From Draconibacterium sp. (lineage in GTDB: Bacteria; Bacteroidota; Bacteroidia; Bacteroidales; Prolixibacteraceae): a stretch of 36,680 nucleotides of DNA. The notes under the pieces were generated by a model that worked only from the letters and a program-made list of their open reading frames with translations, made no database searches and had not been told where the DNA came from. The stretch's first letter is position 1, and the number at the start of each line of letters is the position of its first letter. The position numbers and the translations under genes are program-made. The stretch lies in NCBI GenBank assembly GCA_016705335.1, contig JADIYN010000050.1, positions 1 through 36,680 on the forward strand. Direction: 5' to 3'. Below are positions 15,880 through 23,069 of the stretch, piece by piece.

Positions 15880-16978
15880 AACTAATTTCCCATGAAAATT
15901 TTTCTTCCAACGCTTCTACAACCTCTTCGGGTGATGGTATAATTCCTCCCATTCTTCCAAAATAATTAACCCTCGCATTACTTCCGGCTTCATATACCGA
16001 TAGTTTTATGTCTTCTACCATTTGTCCGGCACTCATTTCAACAGACATGAATCCTTTTACCTTTCGGGCAAGCTCTTTAATTACAAGTTTCGGAAAAGGG
16101 AAAAGCGTAATTGGCCTGAGCAGCCCGACTTTTAAACCTTTTGCACGGGCAATTTGTACCGATTTCTGACAAACTCTTGACGAAGTACCAAAAGCCACAA
16201 GTACAAATTCAGCATCGTCACATTGAAATGCTTCGTATCTCACTTCTTTTTCTTCCATCATCCTGTATTTTTCCTGAAAACGGAGGTTGTTGGCTTCCAT
16301 CTCTTCAGAACCCATTACAAGTGATGAAACAACATTTTTTTTCCGTGAGGCAGGTTTTCCGGTTGTTGCCCAGCTACCCCAGTTTTCGTTTATTTCTTCA
16401 CTTGTCCACCTGGGTTTAAATTCGGCAAGTTCTACTTTCTCCATCATTTGCCCCAATGCGCCATCAGTTAAAATCAAAGCCGGATTCCGGTATTTAAAGG
16501 CAAGTTCGAATCCCAGATTAACAAAATCATTCATCTCCTGAACCGACGATGGTGCAAGAACTATTAACTTATAATCACCATGTCCACCGCCTTTTACGGC
16601 TTGAAAATAATCGGCCTGTGAAGGCTGGATTGTGCCCAGTCCCGGACCGCCGCGCGTTACGTTAACTATCAGGCATGGTAATTCGGCACCTGCCAAATAC
16701 GAAATACCTTCTGCCATCAAACTAATTCCCGGGCTTGACGATGATGTCATTGCTTTTTTGCCCGAACCAGCTGCACCATAAACCATATTTATTGCTGCAA
16801 CTTCGCTTTCGGCCTGTAATACTACCATGCCGGTTTCTTCCCACGGACGACGCATCATCAGTGTTTCCATCACCTCCGACTGTGGTGTAATGGGATAACC
16901 AAAGTAACCGTCGCAACCGCAGCGGATTGCTGCTTCTGCCAGCACTTCATTACCTTTCATCAATTTTATTTCCGACAT
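15857..16978 (-). CDS. vorB: 2-oxoacid:ferredoxin oxidoreductase alpha subunit, VorB type
   Basis: Catalytic alpha subunit of the complex, annotated in this family as 3-methyl-2-oxobutanoate dehydrogenase subunit VorB. The 373-residue protein opens with LMKGNEVLAEAAIRCGCDGY then YPITPQSEV, the pyrimidine-side TPP motif, followed by QAESEVAAINMVYGA, TSSSSPGISLM and TRGGPGLGTIQPSQAD. The C-terminal domain (from about 245) has the VAFGTSSRVCQ and RPITLFPFP segments of transketolase C-like domains. Gene order ferredoxin-alpha-beta-gamma is the standard one. The neighbouring aminotransferase and PaaK fit an amino-acid-derived substrate, such as branched-chain or aryl 2-oxoacids. A 2-oxoglutarate specificity is the main alternative. 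Confidence 0.92.
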   Translation of the reverse strand: MSEIKLMKGNEVLAEAAIRCGCDGYFGYPITPQSEVMETLMMRRPWEETGMVVLQAESEVAAINMVYGAAGSGKKAMTSSSSPGISLMAEGISYLAGAELPCLIVNVTRGGPGLGTIQPSQADYFQAVKGGGHGDYKLIVLAPSSVQEMNDFVNLGFELAFKYRNPALILTDGALGQMMEKVELAEFKPRWTSEEINENWGSWATTGKPASRKKNVVSSLVMGSEEMEANNLRFQEKYRMMEEKEVRYEAFQCDDAEFVLVAFGTSSRVCQKSVQIARAKGLKVGLLRPITLFPFPKLVIKELARKVKGFMSVEMSAGQMVEDIKLSVYEAGSNARVNYFGRMGGIIPSPEEVVEALEEKFSWEISYGVKRSY

Positions 16979-17060
16979 ACTTTTATTTTCTATTTTTTAA
17001 TGATTAATGATTAGCTTTTTTTGATTTCATTAATATTTATCAATAATAATTAATCATTCA

Positions 17061-17286
17061 TTAAATCTTCATCCTGTAAATTGTTATGCACGTATCAGGA
17101 CACACAACTCCGCAATTTGAACAGCCGATGCATTCCTCCGGATTTTCCATGTACGAATAATGATAACCGCGGCTGTTTACTTCCCTGTTTAATCGTAAAA
17201 CATCCTGTGGGCAGGCCTTCAACACAAAGCCCGCAACCTTTGCATCCTTCAATTTCAACAACAATTGCACCTATAACTTTTGCCAT
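17061..17286 (-). pseudogene. 4Fe-4S dicluster ferredoxin subunit of the 2-oxoacid oxidoreductase, one-base insertion
   Basis: Electron-transfer subunit for two 4Fe-4S clusters. From the ATG at 17286 it reads AKVIGAIVVEIEGCKGCGLC, the first cluster motif, then shifts frame. In the next frame come ACPQDVLRLNREVNSRGYHY and the second cluster motif CIGCSNCGVVCPD. Removing one base from the CC at 17216-17217 joins the parts as CKGCGLCVEACP and gives 74 residues, normal for the delta subunit. All eight cluster cysteines are then present. It is the first gene of the oxidoreductase operon. A true break of this gene beside three intact subunits would be odd, so a consensus error is the simpler reading. 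Confidence 0.85.
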
Positions 17287-17456
17287 TATTCTGATATTTT
17301 GCCTTAAAATTAATAACCGTAATCTTCTAAAAAGAAAATAAAAGTCAGGTTCTTTAAAAATAATTTCAACAAGTTATCATCCTTAAAATAATCAACATGT
17401 TTACTTATGATTTACTTGAAAACTGTATGAAATTATTAATGATTGATTAGAAATTA

Positions 17457-17464
17457 CAAAACTA
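17457..17464 (-). promoter_or_regulatory. Promoter -7 box for the 2-oxoacid oxidoreductase operon
   Basis: TAGTTTTG on the minus strand fits TAnnTTTG. The start of transcription would be near 17450 with a leader of about 165 nt to the ferredoxin ATG. The -33 position lacks a good TTG at 19 nt; the nearest TTG is 23 nt away inside a palindrome. Confidence 0.5.
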
Positions 17465-17486
17465 TTTTTCCGGCGATTGATATAGT

Positions 17487-17500
17487 GCAACATAAGTTGC
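17487..17500. promoter_or_regulatory. Candidate Crp/Fnr-family operator
   Basis: Perfect palindrome GCAAC-ATAA-GTTGC, centred about 43 nt upstream of the predicted transcription start of the oxidoreductase operon, the position used by class II Crp/Fnr activators. A Crp/Fnr gene ends 57 bp away. The rest of 17287-17556 is AT-rich with nothing else recognised. Confidence 0.45.
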
Positions 17501-17556
17501 TAATTATGAAAAATAAAGGTGATAATTGTCAATGATTTTGATGCAGAAATTGGTAT

Positions 17557-18123
17557 TTACGTGGTATAAAGGAAGCGTGTTAAAATATTCCGGTGAATTC
17601 CCAGATATGAAGCAATATGTTGCCGCTGGAGTTTTTTCCCAAGTTCAGGGTTTTCGGCAAAGAATTTTCTGATTCGCTGTTCAGCATTTAACGATTGAAA
17701 TGAATGGACGCGTGCCATAGATTGAATATAACTTTCTTCCGCCAGAATTCTAACTGTTCGTTCAAATCTGGGGTTTGTGTCAAGCAGGTTTTTGAATTCA
17801 TCTTTTTCAATATAAATCAACTCCGAATCTTCGTAGGCACGAATTGATTCCGTTGAATTTCTTCCAAAATAAAAACCTTCGTGGTTGCTGACAATAAAGT
17901 TATTTGGAGGAAAGAAAAATCTTGAAATCCATTCGGTGCCACCATCAGAAAGATAAGTTGCGTAAAGTAACCCGTTCAATAAAATTCCAATTCGTTTCGT
18001 TTTTTCTCCATAACCGATAAACGATTCACCCTTGTGTAAAAATACAGGTTTGTTTTTCAGTTTGAGTTCGTGAATAACATCGAGGGTTAATTTGTAGCGC
18101 GATATTATTTTGTTTTTGTCCAT
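17557..18123 (-). CDS. Crp/Fnr-family transcriptional regulator
   Basis: The 188-residue protein has an N-terminal cupin-like cNMP-binding fold (about 25-115, with KGESFIGYGEKTKRIGILLNG and ESIRAYEDSELIYIEK) and a C-terminal winged helix with HTH residues QRQHIASYLGIHRNILTRFL (about 165-184). The canonical cAMP cassette (FGE...RAA) is absent, and no cysteine cluster for an Fe-S sensor is seen, so the ligand is unknown. It lies between the aminotransferase and the oxidoreductase operon on the same strand, and a palindrome suited to a dimeric regulator lies just downstream in the oxidoreductase promoter. I infer control of this fermentation locus; the target sites are untested. Confidence 0.88.
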   Translation of the reverse strand: MDKNKIISRYKLTLDVIHELKLKNKPVFLHKGESFIGYGEKTKRIGILLNGLLYATYLSDGGTEWISRFFFPPNNFIVSNHEGFYFGRNSTESIRAYEDSELIYIEKDEFKNLLDTNPRFERTVRILAEESYIQSMARVHSFQSLNAEQRIRKFFAENPELGKKLQRQHIASYLGIHRNILTRFLYTT

Positions 18124-18130
18124 TATTTTT

Positions 18131-18179
18131 CTGGATGCTGGATGCTTGTTTCAGGATACTTGTTCCTTGTTACCTGGTA
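18131..18179. repeat. Degenerate 7-bp tandem array upstream of the Crp/Fnr gene
   Basis: Seven consecutive heptamers in perfect phase, starting CTGGATG twice, then variants such as CTTGTTT, CAGGATA, CTTGTTC and CTTGTTA. They fill the gap between the aminotransferase stop and the regulator start. Confidence 0.65.
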
Positions 18180-18220
18180 TTTTTTCTTAACTTTTGCTTT
18201 CCGACCCCGGCTCTCATCTC

Positions 18221-19542
18221 TTAGCCATTTGCTCCGTATTCAGCATTAAAAAACTTTAACCGTTGCTCCAGTTCGTTAAATTGAGTGGGTTGAACAAACG
18301 AAACACAAGCTCGGATTCCTTCTTCGTCACTTCCTGTATTGTCCAGAGCAATTGCGCTGATTCCATAATAAAGCAGGTTTTCAACAAGTTGATTTCCTGT
18401 CATTCCCGGAAAACCAAGTGTGAAATAAAAACCATCGGCAATAGGTTCATCCATATCGGTTTTGTAAACAATTTCGAAACCGTTTTCAGTAAAAAGCTTT
18501 TTCATGATTTTGGCTTTTTCGCCATAAGCTTTAACATCTTCAACAAAATTGAATTGCCCTTTATTAGCGGCTTCGAGCATGGCTGCAAGCGCCCACTGAG
18601 CAGAGTGGCTTGTACCCGACGAAATAGAATAAAGCAATCTTAAAACAATTGTGCTGCCAAATGTTGGACTTTCGAAACGTTTTTGCAAATCAGCATATTC
18701 TCTTTTGAACAATTGATTTGAAATGATCATCAACCCACAACGCTGACCGGCATATGAGAATATTTTCGAACTTGAGATGAAAAGTATATAATTGTCGGTG
18801 TATTTGGCAACAGTTGGTTGATAAGGAGGAACGCCGGGTTTCGAAAAATCCTGACGGAAATCCATACCAAAATAGGCCAAATCTTCCATTACGATAACAT
18901 CATATTTATTGGCCAGTTCGCCAATAATTTGCAATTCATCATCTGGTAAAACAAATCCATGCAGGATTGTTTGGGTTCGAATAAATTATAGAATTGATAT
19001 TTCCCTTTGACAAGAAATTCTTCAAGTTTTGATCGTATTTTTTCTCCCCTGAAACTGAAAACATCAAAAGTTTCATATTTCAATCCGAGTACCATCATCT
19101 GTTGTTTTTGTACCGGAAAACCGGGATCAATAAATAACGCTGTGTCTTTATTTTTGTCAATGAATCCGGCAGCCAAGAATGCTGAGAAAGTTCCCTGCAT
19201 TGATCCAACTGTTGGAATGCAGCTTTTGGGATTGACTTCAATATTCATGAAATTTTTCACAAATAAAGCAGCTTGTTCTTTTAATGGTTTTATCCCGTCG
19301 ATGATTGGATAAATTGATGCAACCCCCTTTTTCAAAGCTTCAATTTCGGCGTTTACACCAACTTGTGCTGGCGGCAAACCGGGAACGCCCATTTCCATAC
19401 GTATATATTTTACGCCAGTTTCTTCCTCAACCAAATTTACCAAAGCAACTATTTCGCGAATAGAAGCTTTTCCAACATCGGCGATACGGAGTTCTTTTAT
19501 TTTTTGATCGACAACAGATTTATTTAATGGAGAATTGGACAT
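18221..19542 (-). pseudogene. PLP-dependent aminotransferase (class I/II), split by two one-base insertions
   Basis: Fold-type I aminotransferase. From ATG 19542 the N-terminal half runs through KYIRMEMGVPGLPPAQVG and CIPTVGSMQGTFSAFLAAGF. In a second frame comes the conserved SNPNNPAW (18980-18957), and in a third DDELQIIGELANKYDVIVME, DLAYFGMDFR and SSSKIFSYAGQRCG, where Lys is the PLP Schiff-base residue. Extra bases near 18983-18985 and 18943-18945 explain both shifts. The total of 1322 nt equals 440 codons plus two bases, as expected, giving about 439 aa. The amino-acid specificity is unknown; context with PheA, PaaK and VorB suggests aromatic or branched-chain 2-oxoacids. Likely functional if the indels are errors. 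Confidence 0.82.
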
Positions 19543-19545
19543 GGG

Positions 19546-19712
19546 AAAAATTAGAAATTAGAAATTAGAAATTAGAAATTAAAAATTCAGAGTTCAGAGT
19601 TCGGGTTACAAGTTACGGGTTACAGGTTAAGAAATGCTTATTGAATACAGTAAATGGTAAATAGTAAATAGTAAATATTAACATGTATCCTGCAACCTGC
19701 AACCTGTAACTT
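19546..19712. repeat. Phase-continuous heptamer array with inverted ends
   Basis: Twelve heptamers follow one another without slip: AAAAATT, four AGAAATT, AAAAATT, two CAGAGTT, then four of the CGGGTTA/CAGGTTA kind. After about 18 nt, two further 7-bp runs appear: TAGTAAA-type (19648-19678) and CTGCAAC-type (19690-19710). GTTACAGGTT of the left part is the reverse complement of AACCTGTAAC at the right end. It fills the whole gap between the aminotransferase start and the flavodoxin stop. Confidence 0.8.
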
Positions 19713-19715
19713 TCC

Positions 19716-20240
19716 TTACCACCCAAAATCGGCACTAATTTGTTTTACCCATTTTTCAAGGCGTTCATCAGTCAGTTCGGGCTCAAAATCCTCATCAACG
19801 GGCAGGCCCAGAAACTTACCGTCAACTACAGCTTCCGACTCGTGGTATTCGTATTCACCGGCATCAACAAGTCCTGATAATACTGCACCGTTTTTGATAA
19901 GTTCGTTAGCAAGTAGTGCGATATGATCTACAAAAGTTGCAGCATAAGTTATATGATCGCCAAGACCAAAAATGGCGATTGTTTTTCCTTCGTAATTTGT
20001 TTTGCTGATTTCGGGTAAAAATTCAGCCCAATCAACATTCGAATAGGTTGATTTCCATGTGTCTTTCCCAACGGTTGAAATACCGAAAATGATTTTATCA
20101 TATTTTTCGATATCGGCTACCGAAGCTGAATTTACCGGAACCATAACCACTTTGTCGTCACCAATTAAATTTTTTAATTTATCGGCAACCCGGTTAACCG
20201 ATCCTTTAAGCGGACCAAAGAATATTGCTGTCTTGCTCAT
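19716..20240 (-). CDS. Flavodoxin-like protein with atypical FMN phosphate loop
   Basis: Short-chain flavodoxin fold, 174 residues from the ATG at 20240 (an ATG at 20309 would add a lysine/asparagine-rich leader overlapping pheA and is less likely). The N-terminal strand-loop reads SKTAIFFGPLKGSVNRVADKL, where the usual T/S-rich FMN phosphate loop is replaced by GPLKGS. Later flavodoxin landmarks are present: KIIFGISTVGKDTWKS (residues about 50-65), a GLGDHITYAATFVDHI isoalloxazine loop and WVKQISADFGW at the C-terminus. It probably carries electrons, perhaps in place of ferredoxin for the nearby 2-oxoacid oxidoreductase; this is inferred from location. It lies 25 bp downstream of pheA in the same transcript. 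Confidence 0.85.
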   Translation of the reverse strand: MSKTAIFFGPLKGSVNRVADKLKNLIGDDKVVMVPVNSASVADIEKYDKIIFGISTVGKDTWKSTYSNVDWAEFLPEISKTNYEGKTIAIFGLGDHITYAATFVDHIALLANELIKNGAVLSGLVDAGEYEYHESEAVVDGKFLGLPVDEDFEPELTDERLEKWVKQISADFGW

Positions 20241-20265
20241 TTTATTAAATTTTTTATTTGATTTT

Positions 20266-21102
20266 TTATTGATTGTGAATATTGATTTCGCCGCGTTCGT
20301 ATTCGCCAAGGATTGATAAACTTGACGCCCCTTTTAACACCTGGTGAATGGCTTTGTCGTATTTTTCAGGATCTTCCCATTCCACATCAACATGAAACGT
20401 GTATTCATTAGGTTTACCGATAACGGGCACCGACTGGATTTTTGTAAGGTTGATCTGATTTTCGGCAAATGTATTTAAAACCCTTGCCAAAGCGCCGTGA
20501 AAATGGCCAACTTCAAAACAAATAGAAGCCTTGTTAGTGCCCTGGGTTTTATTGCCTTGTTTTGAAAGGATAAGAAAACGCGTATAATTTTTCTTGTTGG
20601 TTTCAATTCCGGTTTCGAGTACTTCGAGGCTGTAAAGTTTTGCCGATCGCAAATTTCCAATAGCTGCAGCATAACTTAATCCTTTGTCGTGAACCAATTT
20701 TGCAGCGGCGGCTGTATCAACATTCTCATGTTTCTCAACATTTGGAAAATATTTTTCGAGATATTCGGCACACTGTTCAATTGCAACCGGGTGAGAATAA
20801 ATATCGGTTATCTGATCGGCTTTTGTACCGGGATTAACCATTAGGTTTTGCTGAATATGCAGATAAATTTCGCCAATTATGCGTAAGTGATAATCGCGGA
20901 TAAGCTGATAATTTTTAAGGATACTTCCGGCTATTGAATTTTCGATAGCCATTACGGCCAAATCCACTTTGTCAGTATCTATCATTTCGCACACGTTGGT
21001 GAATGTTTTGCATTCAACCACTTCAATTTTATCATTGAAAAACTTCAGTGCGGCATCTTCGTGAAAAGAACCAACGATTCCCTGGATTGCAACTCGTTTC
21101 AT
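20266..21102 (-). CDS. pheA: Prephenate dehydratase
   Basis: Converts prephenate to phenylpyruvate with loss of water and CO2, the committed step of phenylalanine synthesis. The monofunctional 278-residue protein begins VAIQGIVGSFHEDAALKFF, has VMAIENSIAGSI (about 53-64) and the catalytic NYTRF motif (near 178-182). The C-terminal ACT domain (about 195-275) keeps GALARVLNTFAENQINLTKI but has QSVP where the phenylalanine-binding ESRP motif usually lies, so feedback control may differ. No chorismate mutase domain is fused. It has its own promoter box and is followed by the flavodoxin and aminotransferase genes, consistent with handling of phenylpyruvate. Confidence 0.93.
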   Translation of the reverse strand: MKRVAIQGIVGSFHEDAALKFFNDKIEVVECKTFTNVCEMIDTDKVDLAVMAIENSIAGSILKNYQLIRDYHLRIIGEIYLHIQQNLMVNPGTKADQITDIYSHPVAIEQCAEYLEKYFPNVEKHENVDTAAAAKLVHDKGLSYAAAIGNLRSAKLYSLEVLETGIETNKKNYTRFLILSKQGNKTQGTNKASICFEVGHFHGALARVLNTFAENQINLTKIQSVPVIGKPNEYTFHVDVEWEDPEKYDKAIHQVLKGASSLSILGEYERGEINIHNQ

Positions 21103-21122
21103 TTTTTGTTTTTAATAGGCAC

Positions 21123-21130
21123 CAAATATA
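21123..21130 (-). promoter_or_regulatory. Promoter -7 box for pheA and following genes
   Basis: TATATTTG on the minus strand is an exact TAnnTTTG match 20 nt before the pheA ATG, implying a leader of about 14 nt. The -33 position reads TTC rather than TTG. Confidence 0.45.
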
Positions 21131-21192
21131 TAAAAACCGATTGGGATTTGAATGTCTGCATTGAAAATGAAACGTTATCGGTAATGTTGATT

Positions 21193-21621
21193 TTAAAATG
21201 AATACTGGCCCTCATTCACCAAAAAATCGCCGCTGTGGTTTTGTAATATATCGTGACATTTTTGCAAATCAGTAGGCCGCAGAACAATAACAGCAGTTTC
21301 TTCGCTGTTCGAAAAAGCATACATATATTCAATAAACACATTTTCGGCATTCAGAATATTGAGCATTCTTGCAAGCCCGCCCGGACGATTTGGCGATTTT
21401 ACAAGAATTACATCGGTGATTTGTACAGCGAAATTATTCTGCTTCAGCAAAAGTTTTGCTCTTTCAGGATCAGAAACAATAAGTCGCAGAATGCCAAAAT
21501 CGGAAGTATCGGCAATGGTAAAAGCCGACATATTCAAGCCCGCATCACTAAGGATTTGGGTAACTTCATTTAATCTTCCTGATTTGTTTTCGAGGAAAAC
21601 AGATACTTGTTTAATAATCAT
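21193..21621 (-). CDS. Tandem ACT-domain amino-acid-binding protein
   Basis: A small protein of 142 residues made of two ACT domains (about 1-66 and 70-142). The first starts IKQVSVFLENKSGRLNEVTQ, the second PNRPGGLARMLNILNAENVFI. ACT domains bind small ligands, usually amino acids, and give allosteric control. The gene begins 5 bp after the PaaK stop, and such pairing of PaaK with an ACT protein is recurrent in Bacteroidota and archaea. A role in controlling the CoA ligase or sensing aromatic amino acids is inferred from this pairing. No enzymatic domain. Confidence 0.9.
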   Translation of the reverse strand: MIIKQVSVFLENKSGRLNEVTQILSDAGLNMSAFTIADTSDFGILRLIVSDPERAKLLLKQNNFAVQITDVILVKSPNRPGGLARMLNILNAENVFIEYMYAFSNSEETAVIVLRPTDLQKCHDILQNHSGDFLVNEGQYSF

Positions 21622-21626
21622 GATTT

Positions 21627-22925
21627 TCAGATTTTACGGTTGTCGATTACACGTTTTGCTTTACCGGCTGTGCGTTCAATGGTTTTGGGTTCAACAAGTT
21701 TTACCCGGATAGAAATTCCCAAAGTGCTTTGAATCCTGTCGGTTATTTTTTTGCGAAGGGTTTCGAGTTGCTTAATTTCATCCGAGAAAAACTGTTCCTG
21801 TACTTCGACCATTAAATTCACCACATCCAGCGTTTCTTCGCGATCAATAATTAAAAGATAATGTGGTTCGGTTTCGCTCATTTCAAGCAAAACTGTTTCT
21901 ATTTGTGACGGAAAAACATTCACACCCCTAATAATAAGCATGTCGTCAGTTCTGCCCAGGCATTTTTCCATACGAACCAAAGTGCGGCCACATTCGCACT
22001 TATCGTAAATCAGACGGGTTAAATCACGGGTACGGTAACGCAAAATGGGCATTCCTTCTTTTGTAACTGTTGAGAATACAAGTTCTCCCATTTCTCCATG
22101 TTCAACGGGTTCAAGTGTTTCAGGATTGATAATTTCGGGTATAAAATGATCTTCCATTACGTGCATTCCGCACTGGTACTCACATTCACACGAAACTCCC
22201 GGGCCAATAACTTCGCTTAATCCGTAAATATCGATGGCTTTTATTTTTAGTTTGGTTTCAATCTCTTTGCGCATATTTTCGCTCCACGGCTCAGCGCCAA
22301 AAATACCGATCCGTAAATTCAGCGACTCAGGAGTTATTCCCATTTCTTTCATGACCTCAGCCAAATACAGCGCATATGACGGTGTGCAGGCAATTACGCT
22401 TGTGCCAAAATCCTGCATCAGTAAAATTTGTTTATCAGTATTTCCACCTGAAATGGGTATAACTGTGGCGCCCAAATTTTCAGTTCCGTAGTGCAAACCA
22501 AGTCCACCGGTAAAAAGGCCATAACCATAGGCAACCTGCACAATATCATTTTTATGAACACCCGCCATAGCCAGCGATCGGGTTACTACTTCTGCCCACA
22601 TTTGCAAATCATTGCGCGTATATCCCACAACAGTAGGTTTACCCGTTGTGCCTGAACTTGCATGAACACGCACAATTTCGCTCATTGGTGTTGTAAACAT
22701 ACCAAACGGGTAGTTGTCGCGTAAATCGGATTTGATGGTAAACGGTAATTTTGAAATATCACGAATGCTATTGATATCGCCGGGAACGAGACCTTTTTCC
22801 TGCATCTTTTTTCGGTAACTTTCGTTGCTGTGATAAATCCGTTTCACGGTTTGAATGAGCCTTTCCGACTGAATTGCATCCATTTCATCACGGGAAGCAC
22901 ATTCAATTTTTTCATTCCAGATCAT
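21627..22925 (-). CDS. paaK: Phenylacetate--CoA ligase family protein
   Basis: Adenylate-forming enzyme that activates phenylacetate or related aryl acids to CoA thioesters with ATP. The 432-residue protein is full length. It shows the P-loop-like HASSGTTGKPTVVGYTRNDL (near 90-110), a core YGLSEVIGPGVSCECEYQCG segment with metal- or fold-stabilising cysteines, RTRDLTRLIYDKCECGRTL and the hinge GRTDDMLIIRGVNVFPSQIE. Next to ACT, PheA and 2-oxoacid oxidoreductase genes it may recycle aryl acetates for aromatic amino-acid synthesis (reductive carboxylation), or act in the reverse fermentative direction. Aerobic phenylacetate breakdown genes (paaABCDE) are absent here. Confidence 0.92.
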   Translation of the reverse strand: MIWNEKIECASRDEMDAIQSERLIQTVKRIYHSNESYRKKMQEKGLVPGDINSIRDISKLPFTIKSDLRDNYPFGMFTTPMSEIVRVHASSGTTGKPTVVGYTRNDLQMWAEVVTRSLAMAGVHKNDIVQVAYGYGLFTGGLGLHYGTENLGATVIPISGGNTDKQILLMQDFGTSVIACTPSYALYLAEVMKEMGITPESLNLRIGIFGAEPWSENMRKEIETKLKIKAIDIYGLSEVIGPGVSCECEYQCGMHVMEDHFIPEIINPETLEPVEHGEMGELVFSTVTKEGMPILRYRTRDLTRLIYDKCECGRTLVRMEKCLGRTDDMLIIRGVNVFPSQIETVLLEMSETEPHYLLIIDREETLDVVNLMVEVQEQFFSDEIKQLETLRKKITDRIQSTLGISIRVKLVEPKTIERTAGKAKRVIDNRKI

Positions 22926-23069
22926 AGGTTGAATTATTGTTTTTGGTTTTGGGGTTTAAAGATAAACGGTAATATTTGGAATTGAAAATCAGATGCCCGA
23001 AATTTTGAATTTGACTGTGGATTTATGTTTTAATTTTAAAGCATTTTGTGTTGAATCTTTTTTAAGTAA

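Noticed and set aside
17061..17286. Genuine loss of the ferredoxin subunit
   Set aside because: All cluster cysteines remain and the three partner subunits are intact; one extra base explains the break.
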